A stretch of DNA of 64,000 nt, from positions 1 to 64,000 of the forward strand of contig JAJPHE010000138.1 of NCBI GenBank assembly GCA_021325435.1, in the 5' to 3' direction. Below, piece after piece: positions 52,438 through 60,446 of this stretch. Position 1 is the stretch's first letter. Each line of letters starts with the position of its first letter. The translations under genes and the position numbers were made by a program. Source of the DNA: Actinomycetota bacterium (GTDB taxonomy: Bacteria; Actinomycetota; Acidimicrobiia; Acidimicrobiales; JAJPHE01). The notes beneath the pieces were generated by a model. The model made no database searches and was not told the origin of the DNA. It worked only from the letters and a program-made list of their open reading frames with translations.

Positions 52438-52456
52438 TGAATCACTTATTCAGCAA
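52428..52456 (-). promoter_or_regulatory. Promoter of tetR, leaderless
   Basis: On the minus strand TTGCTG, 17 bases, TACAGT (52428-52433), then 7 bases to the GTG. The spacer between -35 and -10 contains the palindrome, which fits autorepression. Confidence 0.6.
52433..52449. promoter_or_regulatory. 17-bp palindromic TetR operator
   Basis: ATAAGTGA-A-TCACTTAT: perfect 8-bp arms and a one-base centre, strikingly AT-rich for this genome. It overlaps both divergent promoters. Confidence 0.8.
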
Positions 52457-52474
52457 CGGGGCGGGGGGGGAGTC

Positions 52475-54010
52475 TTGAACGCTACGACGACGGTGGCCCC
52501 GCCGGCACCGCATCACCAGGACGGGGGCCCGGTGGCGACCCTGTTCCCGGTCGAGGCCCGGGCCCTGGCTCTGATCGCCGGGGCCAAGCTGGCCTTCCAC
52601 CTGGCCACTGCCTCGCTCTACGGCCTGCACCGCGACGAGTTCTACTACCTGGCTGCCGGGCGCCATCCGGCCGCTGGCTACGTCGACCAGCCGCCGCTCA
52701 CCCCGCTCGCCTACCGGGCCTGGTCGGCGATCTTCGGGTCCTCGCAGCTGTCGCTGCACGCCATGGCGGCGGCCCTGAGCGTGCCCATGGTGGTGCTGGC
52801 CGCCCTGATGGCCCGAGAGCTGGGCGGCGGGCGCTGGGCCCAGCGGGTCACGATGACGGTGGCGGCGGTGGGGACCATCTTCACCACCACCTTCCACTTC
52901 GCCAGCACGGCCACGTTCGACCTCGAGTTCTGGGCTCTGGCCACCTGGCTGCTGCTGCGCCTGCTGCGCACCGGGGACGGGCGGCTGTGGGCCCCGATCG
53001 GCGCCGTCGCCGGAGTGGGCTTCGAGAACAAGCACACCATGGTCGTGTGGTGCGCGGCCGTCGCCCTCGGCCTCCTCGTGTGTCGGCGGTGGCGACTGCT
53101 GGCCACTGGATGGCTGGCGGTGGGCGCCGCCCTGTTCGTCGTGCTGGCCACCCCCAACCTGGTGTGGCAGGCGACCCATCACTGGACGAGCCTGACCTTC
53201 TACTCGGCCCTGCGACACCGGACCGCGTCGCAGAACCTGGTCCTGTTCTGGCCCATGCAGCTGGGGCTGATGACGGCGGCCGGAACGGTGCTCGTCGTCG
53301 GCGGCCTCCGGTGGCTGCGCCGCCATGCAGACGCGGAACCCTTCCGACCGCTGTGGCCGGCGTTCGCCGCCGTCGTCGTCTTCTACTTCGTAACGGCGGG
53401 CAAGGGCTATTACCCGGGCAGCATCTACCTGCCGGTAGTGGCGGCCGGGGCGGTGGCGGTGGAGCGGGCGTGGACGGCGGCGGGCCGGCGGCGGTTGTTG
53501 GCTGCGGTCGTCGCCACCGGGCTCGTGGCCGCCCCCGTGTTCACGCCGATCCTGCCGGCTGGCGCCGCCACCAGCCTCGGGCTCGACAAGATCAACTCCG
53601 ATCTGGGGGCCATGCTCGGTTGGCGCGACATCGTCGACCAACTCGCCGGCGTGTACCGCGCCCTGCCGGCGGCCCAGCAGGGCTCGGCCGTGTTCCTGAC
53701 CCGCGACTACAGCGAGGCGTCCGCCCTCACCTACTGGCGCCACGAGGAGAAGGTGCCGGCGGCCATCAGCGGCCACAACAACGTCTGGTTGTGGGGGTGG
53801 GCGCCGGCCGCCCACGCCCGGACCGTCATCGCCGTGGGCATCCCTCCCTCGACGCTCGACCGCTACTTCGCCACCGTGACCCTCGCCGGGAAGCTGCACG
53901 CCCGTCACGGCGCCATCGACCCCATCGAGGACGGGGTCAGGGTCTGGGTGTGCACCGGTCGACGGGCGCCCTGGGCCACCATGTGGCCCAGCCTCCGGTT
54001 CTACGCTTGA
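52475..54010 (+). CDS. GT39/ArnT-like membrane glycosyltransferase
   Basis: 511 residues with about ten membrane segments. The first loop has YGLHRDEFYYLAAGRHPAAGYVDQPPL, with the Asp/Glu pair typical of dolichyl/undecaprenyl-phosphate sugar-dependent (PMT_2-type) transferases. The C-terminal third is soluble and likely extracytoplasmic. The acceptor is unknown; family members move sugars onto proteins or lipids. TTG start with GGGGGGAG upstream. Under the TetR operator. Confidence 0.85.
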   Translation: MNATTTVAPPAPHHQDGGPVATLFPVEARALALIAGAKLAFHLATASLYGLHRDEFYYLAAGRHPAAGYVDQPPLTPLAYRAWSAIFGSSQLSLHAMAAALSVPMVVLAALMARELGGGRWAQRVTMTVAAVGTIFTTTFHFASTATFDLEFWALATWLLLRLLRTGDGRLWAPIGAVAGVGFENKHTMVVWCAAVALGLLVCRRWRLLATGWLAVGAALFVVLATPNLVWQATHHWTSLTFYSALRHRTASQNLVLFWPMQLGLMTAAGTVLVVGGLRWLRRHADAEPFRPLWPAFAAVVVFYFVTAGKGYYPGSIYLPVVAAGAVAVERAWTAAGRRRLLAAVVATGLVAAPVFTPILPAGAATSLGLDKINSDLGAMLGWRDIVDQLAGVYRALPAAQQGSAVFLTRDYSEASALTYWRHEEKVPAAISGHNNVWLWGWAPAAHARTVIAVGIPPSTLDRYFATVTLAGKLHARHGAIDPIEDGVRVWVCTGRRAPWATMWPSLRFYA

Positions 54011-54035
54011 GGCCAGTCGACCAGAGGGGGAGACG

Positions 54036-54836
54036 ATGGGACGCTTCGAGCGGGGGCTGCGGCTGGCCCGAGCCAGTTGGGAGGTCCTGCGGGGCGACGC
54101 TCAGCTCATGTGGCTGCCGGTCGTGTCGACCCTCGCCATCCTGGTGTTCGCCACCGCCATCCTGTCCCCGACGTTCATCTCCGGGGTGCGCTCGACGAGC
54201 AGGGGCACGGTGTACCTGCTGTTCGCCGCCGTGTACTTCGTATCGAGTCTCATCGCCACGTTCTTCAACGCCGCCGTGGTGGCGGCGGCCAGCGACCGGC
54301 TGTCGGGCGGCCGGGGCACGGCGGTCGACGGCATGCGGACCGCCTGGTCGCGCATCGACCGGATCATCGCCTGGGCGGCGCTGTCGGCCACCGTCGGCCT
54401 GGTGCTGCGGGGCGTCGAGCAGCGGGCCGGCATCTTCGGGGCGGTGGTGGGCCGCCTCGCCGGGGTGGCGTGGTCGGTGGTCACCTTCCTCGTCGTACCC
54501 ATCCTGGTGTTCGAGCCGGTGGGCCCGATCGAGGCGGTGAAGCGGTCGGGGCTGCTGTTCCGCAGCCGCTGGGGTGAGCAGCTGGTCGGCAACGGCTCCA
54601 TTTCGGCGGCCATGATCATCCTGGCCATACCGCTGGCCCTCGTGTGCGCCGTCCTCGCCACCATCGCCGCCCCGCTGGCCATCGCCTTCGGGGTGCTCGC
54701 CTTCGGCGTGCTGATGGCCGCCGGCTCGGCCATGACCGCCATCTTCAACGCCGCCCTGTACCGGTACGCCGTCTCCGGCGAGGTGGTCGGGCCCTTCGGC
54801 GCCGACGACCTGCGCGGCGCCTTCCGCCGCCGCTGA
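54036..54836 (+). CDS. Polytopic membrane protein (DUF6159-like)
   Basis: 266 residues. FERGLRLARASWEVLRGDAQLMWLPVVSTLA begins the first hydrophobic stretch. About five or six membrane segments follow. No catalytic motif. The pattern resembles DUF6159 family proteins of unknown role. It lies 25 bases downstream of the glycosyltransferase and probably shares its TetR-controlled transcript. ATG with AGGGGGAG. Confidence 0.78.
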   Translation: MGRFERGLRLARASWEVLRGDAQLMWLPVVSTLAILVFATAILSPTFISGVRSTSRGTVYLLFAAVYFVSSLIATFFNAAVVAAASDRLSGGRGTAVDGMRTAWSRIDRIIAWAALSATVGLVLRGVEQRAGIFGAVVGRLAGVAWSVVTFLVVPILVFEPVGPIEAVKRSGLLFRSRWGEQLVGNGSISAAMIILAIPLALVCAVLATIAAPLAIAFGVLAFGVLMAAGSAMTAIFNAALYRYAVSGEVVGPFGADDLRGAFRRR

Positions 54837-54852
54837 GCGACGGCCCCGGCGG

Positions 54853-55827
54853 TCAGCCGGCGGTGTCGGCGCCGGGCGGGGCGGCGAACGGCATGGTGCC
54901 GAACCCCACGCCGGTGTGGTCGTAGGCCGCCGCCGGGTTGGCCCGCACCCGCTCGTCCAGCAGGTGGGCGTCCTCCCCGACGAGGATCCTCCACTTGCCC
55001 GCCCGCACCCCGTCGAGGATGACCGTGGCCGCCCCGGCGGCCGACAGCGGCGCGGCGTCGCGGAACGCCTCACCGATCATCTTCACCATCTGGCGCAGCT
55101 GGTCGGAAGGGATCTGGTCGGCGGGCAGGCCCCGCTTGGTGATGTCCGAGCGCACCTTGGCCAGGTCTTCCTCGGTCATGTCGTCCGGCTCGGGGGCGCC
55201 CAGATAGCGCCGGGAGTTGGTGACGATGTCGGTGCCGATGTGGCCCGGCATCACCACCGCCACCTTCACGTGGGGGGCGTTCACCCGCAGGTCCTCGATC
55301 ATCGCCTCGGAGAAGCCCTTCACCGCGAACTTGGCGCTGCTGTAGGCGGTGTGCGGGATCCCCGGGCCGAGCGACGCCCAGAAGCCGTTGACGCTGCTGG
55401 TGTTGACCAGATACCCCTCGTCGGAGGCGATCATTAGGGGCAGGAAGGCCCGGGTGCAGTAGTACACACCCCACCAGTCGACGCCGAAGGTGCGCTCCCA
55501 GGACTCCCGTTCGTCGGCGATGAAGCTGCCGCCGCCGCCGATGCCGGCGTTGTTGAACAGCAGGTTGATGCGCTCCCCGTGGCGGGCCACCACCTCGTCG
55601 CGGAACGAGAGCACCTGCGACTCGTCCGACACGTCGCAGCGGTGGATGGTCACCTCCGCCCCGCCGCTGGCGGCCTCGTCGGCCTTGGCCTTGGTCTCCT
55701 CCAGGCCACCGGCGTTGACGTCACAGGTGGCGACGGTGCACCCGTCGGCGGCCAGCTGGACGACCAGCTCGCGGCCCATGCCTGAACCCCCGCCGGTGAC
55801 GACAGCCTTCTTCCCCGCGAACTCCAT
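54853..55827 (-). CDS. Short-chain dehydrogenase/reductase
   Basis: 324 residues. VTGGGSGMGRELVVQLAADG is the cofactor loop, LFNNAGIGGGG the NNAG motif, NTSSVNGFWAS has the catalytic Ser and YSSAKFAVKG the YxxxK pair. A C-terminal extension of about 60 residues is unusual for minimal SDRs. Substrate unknown. ATG with GAGGGGG. Convergent end next to the DUF6159 gene, 16 bases apart. Confidence 0.92.
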   Translation of the reverse strand: MEFAGKKAVVTGGGSGMGRELVVQLAADGCTVATCDVNAGGLEETKAKADEAASGGAEVTIHRCDVSDESQVLSFRDEVVARHGERINLLFNNAGIGGGGSFIADERESWERTFGVDWWGVYYCTRAFLPLMIASDEGYLVNTSSVNGFWASLGPGIPHTAYSSAKFAVKGFSEAMIEDLRVNAPHVKVAVVMPGHIGTDIVTNSRRYLGAPEPDDMTEEDLAKVRSDITKRGLPADQIPSDQLRQMVKMIGEAFRDAAPLSAAGAATVILDGVRAGKWRILVGEDAHLLDERVRANPAAAYDHTGVGFGTMPFAAPPGADTAG

Positions 55828-55873
55828 GGCGTTCCCCCTCGGTCGTGGCCGAACGGTAGCCGAGGCGCTGGTC

Positions 55874-55879
55874 TACGGT
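55874..55879 (+). promoter_or_regulatory. -10 element TACGGT 6 bases before the second crotonase GTG
   Basis: TACGGT-N6-GTG; fits a leaderless transcript. Confidence 0.5.
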
Positions 55880-55885
55880 CTGGCC

Positions 55886-56758
55886 GTGCCCGAGGCGGTG
55901 CTGTACGAGGAGTCAGGCGGCATCGCCGTCGTCACTTTGAACCGGCCGGACAAGCTCAACACCCTCAACGAGGCGGTGATCCAGGGGGTGGCCGACGCCG
56001 TCGACCGGGCGGCAGAGTCAACGGCGGCCCGCGCCGTCGTGCTGCGGGGCGCCGGCCGCACGTTCAGCGCCGGATACGACCTGGACTTCGAAGCCCGCGA
56101 CCCGGGGTTCCACGCCCACGGTTATGGGGCGCCCTCGGTCGAGGCCCGGCCCGGGGCATGGGACCCGGTGCGCGACTACCACATGATGAGTCACAACGCC
56201 CGGCGCTTCATGCGCATCTGGGAGTGTCCCAAGCCGGTGATCGCCGAGCTGCACGGATGGGCGGTCGGGGGGGCCACCGACCTGTTGCTGTGCTGCGATC
56301 TCATCTTCATGGCCGAGGACGCCCATCTCGGTTACGCCCCCTCACGCATCTTCGGCACTCCAACGACAATGCTCTGGGTCTACCGGGTCGGGCTCGAGCA
56401 CGCCAAGGAGTTCCTGCTGTCCGGGGACGCGATCGACGCGCCTACGGCCCACCGGATCGGGCTGGTCTCCAAGCTGTTTCCGGGCGGGGCGCTCCACGAG
56501 GAGACGATGAGCTACGCCTCCCGCTTTCAGCACATCCCCGCCAACCAGCTGGCCCTCAACAAGCTGCTGATCAACCAGGCCTTCGAGAACATGGGTCTGC
56601 GCACCACCCAGCTGCTCGGCACCTTCTTCGACGGCGTCACCCGTCACACCGAAGAGGCCTACCGCTGGGTCGAGGACTTCTCGCGGCTCGGCTTTCGCGA
56701 GACCATCCGCCGGCGCGACGGCCCCTTCGGGGACTACGGGGAGAGGCCCCGGTCGTGA
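55886..56758 (+). CDS. Enoyl-CoA hydratase/isomerase family protein (second)
   Basis: 290 residues. VVTLNRPDKLNTLNEAVIQG opens. The oxyanion segments are GRTFSAGYDLDF and HGWAVGGATDLLLCCDLIFM. The usual hydratase Glu region reads YAPSRIFGTPTTMLW, without a clear catalytic Glu, so it may be an isomerase or a different crotonase. The track start is in the divergent SDR gene; the GTG here is 59 bases from it. The next gene overlaps its stop (GTGA). Confidence 0.85.
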   Translation: MPEAVLYEESGGIAVVTLNRPDKLNTLNEAVIQGVADAVDRAAESTAARAVVLRGAGRTFSAGYDLDFEARDPGFHAHGYGAPSVEARPGAWDPVRDYHMMSHNARRFMRIWECPKPVIAELHGWAVGGATDLLLCCDLIFMAEDAHLGYAPSRIFGTPTTMLWVYRVGLEHAKEFLLSGDAIDAPTAHRIGLVSKLFPGGALHEETMSYASRFQHIPANQLALNKLLINQAFENMGLRTTQLLGTFFDGVTRHTEEAYRWVEDFSRLGFRETIRRRDGPFGDYGERPRS

Positions 56759-57435
56759 GCGGGCCCCCCGAGACGATCGACGCCGGCCCCTTCGCCACCT
56801 GGCTGGTCGCCACCGACGCCGCCATCTCCGCCCAGGAGGAGACCCAGGTGCCCTGTGGGGGGTGCACCGCCTGCTGCACCTCGTCCCAGTTCGTGTACGT
56901 CGGACCGGGCGAGCTCGACACCATCGCCCACATACCAGCGGCGCTGCTGTTTCCGGCCCCCGGCCTGCCGGCGGGCCACTACGTGCTCGGCTACGACGAG
57001 GAGGGGCGCTGCCCCATGCTGGTGGACGGTGGCTGCTCGATCTACGAGCACCGGCCGCGGGCATGCCGGGTCTACGACTGCCGGGTGATGGCGGCCGCCG
57101 GGGTGGAGCCCGACCTGCCCGAGCAGGAGGACCTGGCCGCACGGGTCCGGCAGTGGAGCTTCGGCCACCCGAGCGCTACCGACCGGGTCCTGCACGAGGC
57201 GGTGCGGGCCGCCGCCCGCTACCTCGGCGCCCACCACCACCAGCTTCCCGTCCCCCCCAACGCGCCGCAGCTGGCGGCCCTGGCGGTAGAGGTCCACCGC
57301 TGCTTCGTCGACGACGAGGGCCCCCGGCTCGTCGAGCCCGACGTCCAGGCGGTGCTGGTCGAGCTGTCGCGGCGGCGACCAGCCGAGATGACGCCTATCC
57401 GCCGTCGGCGAGGAGCCCGCCGAGGACGGACCTGA
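56755..57435 (+). CDS. YkgJ-type cysteine cluster protein
   Basis: 226 residues. CGGCTACCTSSQF near residue 35 and CPMLVDGGCSIYEHRPRACRVYDCRVM near 85 form the four-to-six-cysteine cluster of the family (probably a metal or Fe-S site). Function unknown in general. The C-terminal half is helical. The 3' end overlaps dapE by 41 bases on the opposite strand. Overlap with the crotonase gene suggests co-expression. Confidence 0.85.
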   Translation: MSGPPETIDAGPFATWLVATDAAISAQEETQVPCGGCTACCTSSQFVYVGPGELDTIAHIPAALLFPAPGLPAGHYVLGYDEEGRCPMLVDGGCSIYEHRPRACRVYDCRVMAAAGVEPDLPEQEDLAARVRQWSFGHPSATDRVLHEAVRAAARYLGAHHHQLPVPPNAPQLAALAVEVHRCFVDDEGPRLVEPDVQAVLVELSRRRPAEMTPIRRRRGARRGRT

Positions 57436-58468
57436 CCGTCTCGAGGTCCGCTCGCTCGACCCGCTCCTCGGGGGTGTGGGCCAGTTCGGGGTCGCCGGGC
57501 CCGAAGTTGGTGGCGGGCACGCCGGCGGCGGCGAAGAAGGACACGTCGGTCCACCCGAGCTTCGCCCTGGGCGGGGCACCGCTGCGCTCCACCAGGGCGG
57601 CGAAGAGCGGGTGGCCGAGTGCGGGCGGCGCCGGCGCCGCGGAGGCCGTCAGCGTCACCGAGTCGCCCGCGGCCGGGTCGAGGCTGGGCTCGACCAGCCG
57701 CCCCACCGCCTCGAACGCCTGCTGGGTGTCGCGGTCGGGGGCGAAGCGGTGGTTGAGGGTCACCTCGGCCCGGTCGGGGACGACGTTGCCGGCGACGCCG
57801 CCCTCGATGCGCACCGCCTGCAGCGCCTCGCGGTACTCGCAGCCGTCGATCACCGGGCGGCGCTCCTCGTAGCCGGACACGACCTCGAGCACGCCGGCCA
57901 GCCGGTGGATGGCGTTGCGTCCCATCCACGGCCGGGCGGTGTGGGCCCGGTGGCCGGCGGTGGAGACCGTCACCCGCAGGGTCCCCTGACATCCGGCCTC
58001 GACCCGGCCTCCGGTCGGCTCGCCGAGGATGGCGGCGTCGGCCACCAGCAGCTCGGGTCGGACCCGGCGGATCTCCAGCAACCCGTTGTGGGCCTGGTCG
58101 ACCTCCTCGCACACGTAGAAGACGTAGGTCACGTCGAGGGCCGGACCCTCGACGCTGCCGGCCAGGTCGACCATGACCGCCAGGCCGCCCTTCATGTCGG
58201 CCGACCCCAGGCCCCAGCAGACATCACCTTCCACCCGGGCCTGCTCGTTGCCGTTGGCCGGCACGGTGTCGAGGTGCCCGGCGAGCAGGATGCGGCGGTC
58301 GCGCCCGACCGACGTGCGGGCGACGACGTTGTTTCCGATCCGCTCCACGCTCAGCCACTTCACCGCCGACAGCTCGGCTTCGACGTGGTCGGCGAGAGCC
58401 TTCTCCTGGTGGCTGGGCGACGCGATGTCGACCAGGCGGGCGACCTCGGAGAGGAGGTCGGCGCTCAC
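57395..58468 (-). CDS. dapE: Succinyl-diaminopimelate desuccinylase DapE
   Basis: 357 residues of the M20 peptidase family. LLAGHLDTVPANGN, GLGSADMKGGLAVMV, VCEEVDQAHNGL, ILGEPTGGRVEAGCQG and TDVSFFAAAGVPATNFGPGD carry the metal ligands in order. It removes succinate to give LL-diaminopimelate. GTG start 13 bases after dapD. Read with dapD and dapC in the succinylase branch. Confidence 0.93.
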   Translation of the reverse strand: MSADLLSEVARLVDIASPSHQEKALADHVEAELSAVKWLSVERIGNNVVARTSVGRDRRILLAGHLDTVPANGNEQARVEGDVCWGLGSADMKGGLAVMVDLAGSVEGPALDVTYVFYVCEEVDQAHNGLLEIRRVRPELLVADAAILGEPTGGRVEAGCQGTLRVTVSTAGHRAHTARPWMGRNAIHRLAGVLEVVSGYEERRPVIDGCEYREALQAVRIEGGVAGNVVPDRAEVTLNHRFAPDRDTQQAFEAVGRLVEPSLDPAAGDSVTLTASAAPAPPALGHPLFAALVERSGAPPRAKLGWTDVSFFAAAGVPATNFGPGDPELAHTPEERVERADLETVRSVLGGLLADGG

Positions 58469-58481
58469 TTCCGGGGACGTG

Positions 58482-59303
58482 TCATGTCAACACCCCGTGC
58501 TGGCGCAGGATGTCGTTCAGGCGCCCTTTGTCATGACGCTCGCCCTCGGTGAGACGTCGGATGATGAGAACGCAGGCCATGCCGAACTCGCCGCCGGGGA
58601 ACTTGCGGGGACGGGTGCCGCTGACCGCCACACACCAGGACGGTATGACGCCCCGGCTGATCTCCTCGCCGGTCTCGGTGTCGTAGACGGGGATCGATGG
58701 GCTGAGGAGGACGCCGGCGCCGACGACCGACCCGGCGCCCACGCGCGCCCCCTCGACGATCATGCAGCGGCTGCCGATCATGCACTCGTCTCCGATGATC
58801 ACCGGCGCCGCCTGCGGCGGCTCGAGCACCCCGCCGATTCCCACCCCGCCCGACAGGTGGACGTTGGCGCCGATCTGGGCGCACGAGCCCACCGTCGCCC
58901 ACGTGTCCACCATGGTGTTGGCCCCCACCCGGGCCCCGATGTTGACGTAGCTCGGCATGAGGATGACGCCCCGCTCGAGGTGGGCGCCCCAGCGGGCCGA
59001 CGCCCCGGGCACGACCCGCACGCCGGCGGCGGCGTAACCGTGCTTGAGCGGAATCTTGTCGGCGTACTCGAAGGGGCCCAGCTCGGTCGTCTCCATGGCC
59101 GACAACCGGAACAACAGGAGGATGGCCCGCTTCAGCCACTCGTGCACGACCACGCCGCCCGACGAGTCGAGCTCGGCGACCCGCGCCTCGCCCCGGTCGA
59201 GCAGCTCCACTGCTTCGCCCACGATCGCTAGGGCGTCGCCGTCACCGGCGGACAGGTCGGATCGCTCCCAGAGTTCGTCGATCTGGGACTGAAGGTCGGC
59301 CAT
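58482..59303 (-). CDS. dapD: Tetrahydrodipicolinate N-succinyltransferase DapD
   Basis: 273 residues. The central part is a left-handed beta helix of hexapeptide repeats (VILMPSYVNIGARVGANTMVDTWATVGSCAQIGANVHLSGGVGIGGVL...). The GANTMVDTWATVG stretch is typical of DapD. A helical N-terminus and a C-terminal strand flank it. It succinylates tetrahydrodipicolinate. A TAGCCT hexamer overlapping the dapC stop lies 6 bases before the ATG. Confidence 0.94.
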   Translation of the reverse strand: MADLQSQIDELWERSDLSAGDGDALAIVGEAVELLDRGEARVAELDSSGGVVVHEWLKRAILLLFRLSAMETTELGPFEYADKIPLKHGYAAAGVRVVPGASARWGAHLERGVILMPSYVNIGARVGANTMVDTWATVGSCAQIGANVHLSGGVGIGGVLEPPQAAPVIIGDECMIGSRCMIVEGARVGAGSVVGAGVLLSPSIPVYDTETGEEISRGVIPSWCVAVSGTRPRKFPGGEFGMACVLIIRRLTEGERHDKGRLNDILRQHGVLT

Positions 59304-59309
59304 CGGGGC

Positions 59310-59315
59310 AGGCTA
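59310..59315 (-). promoter_or_regulatory. -10 element TAGCCT 6 bases before dapD
   Basis: TAGCCT-N6-ATG overlapping the dapC TAG; suggests that dapD-dapE can be transcribed separately from dapC, without leader. Confidence 0.45.
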
Positions 59316-60446
59316 GGCCACGCCCAGGCGGCGGGCGACGAGCTCCAACCGGTCGTCAGGAGCCACCATCGCCACCCGGATGTGGCCGCCGGCTCCGTAG
59401 AACTCGCCGGGGCTGACCAGCACCCCGCCTTCCCTCGCCAGCCTGTCGGTGAGCGACCACGCCGGCGGGGAGCCGTCGCCCGCGTCGGGAGCCGGGGCCC
59501 ACAGGTAGAACCCCCCGCCGGGGAGCGGGGTGGGCACGCCGACAGCGTCGAGCACCTTGGCGAAGCGCTCGAGGCGCGACCGGTAGCGCTCGCGCTGGTC
59601 GTCCACGTGACTCTGGTCGGACCATGCCACCACCGCGGCGGCCTGCACCGGCCCGGCGACCATGAACCCGGCGTGCTTGCGCACCTCGGACAGGTAGGCG
59701 ACGAGGTCGCCGTCGCCGGCGTAGAACCCGGCGCGCACGCCGGCCAGGTTCGACCGCTTCGACACCGAGTGCACGGCCACGACCCCCTCGGCGCCGGCCT
59801 CGAGGATCGTGCGAGGCGGACCGTCCCAGGTGAACTCGGTGTAGCACTCGTCGCTGAAGACGGGAACGCCCCGCCGCCTCCCCCATTCCGCCGCCGCCAC
59901 CAGGTCGTCGATCTGGCCGGCGGGGTTGCCGGGTGAGTTGACCCAGAGGGCGAGGGCCCGGGCGGAGTCCTCCTCCGAGATGGCGGAGAGGTCGAGCCGC
60001 CAGCGGTCGTCCACCGGCACGGCCACGGCCCGGCACCCGGCGAGGACCGCGCCCATCTCGTAGGTGGGATAAGCGACCGCCGGGTGGAGGATGGTGTCGC
60101 GCCCGGGCGTGCGCAGGTGCAGCCACTGGGGCAGCGTCGCCACGAACTCCTTGGTCCCCACGCAGGCGGCCACCTGCGACGGCGGCAGGCGGACCCCCAA
60201 CCGCCGCTCCATCCAGCCGGCGGCCGCCTCGCGGAACGCGGCCGAGCCGACGGAAGCCGGGTAGCCCCGCTCGGCTCCGGACGACGACAGGGTGGCCACC
60301 ACCTCCGGCGGGGGCGGGTCGCACGGTGTGCCGACCGACAGGTCGACGACTCCTCCCTCGTGGGCGGCGGCGGCTCGGCGGGCCCCGTCCAGCCGGTCGT
60401 ACGGGTAGGGCGGGGGCCGGAAACCGTCGGCGCCGCCCTCAGTCAC
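59313..60446 (-). CDS. dapC: N-succinyldiaminopimelate aminotransferase DapC
   Basis: 377 residues of aminotransferase class I/II. GTPCDPPPPEV, GYPASVGSAAFREAAAGW, ALWVNSPGNPAGQ, FSDECYTEF and the PLP lysine in HSVSKRSNLAGVRAGFYAG are in order. It is placed between hflX and dapD, so the DapC assignment rests on context with the dap genes. GTG overlaps the hflX end by 8 bases. Confidence 0.92.
   Translation of the reverse strand: MTEGGADGFRPPPYPYDRLDGARRAAAAHEGGVVDLSVGTPCDPPPPEVVATLSSSGAERGYPASVGSAAFREAAAGWMERRLGVRLPPSQVAACVGTKEFVATLPQWLHLRTPGRDTILHPAVAYPTYEMGAVLAGCRAVAVPVDDRWRLDLSAISEEDSARALALWVNSPGNPAGQIDDLVAAAEWGRRRGVPVFSDECYTEFTWDGPPRTILEAGAEGVVAVHSVSKRSNLAGVRAGFYAGDGDLVAYLSEVRKHAGFMVAGPVQAAAVVAWSDQSHVDDQRERYRSRLERFAKVLDAVGVPTPLPGGGFYLWAPAPDAGDGSPPAWSLTDRLAREGGVLVSPGEFYGAGGHIRVAMVAPDDRLELVARRLGVA

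Noticed and set aside
52459-52471. Poly-G run as a phase-variation tract for the glycosyltransferase
   Set aside because: Eight Gs lie upstream of the TTG and act as the ribosome site; slippage there would not shift the reading frame, though spacing could vary.
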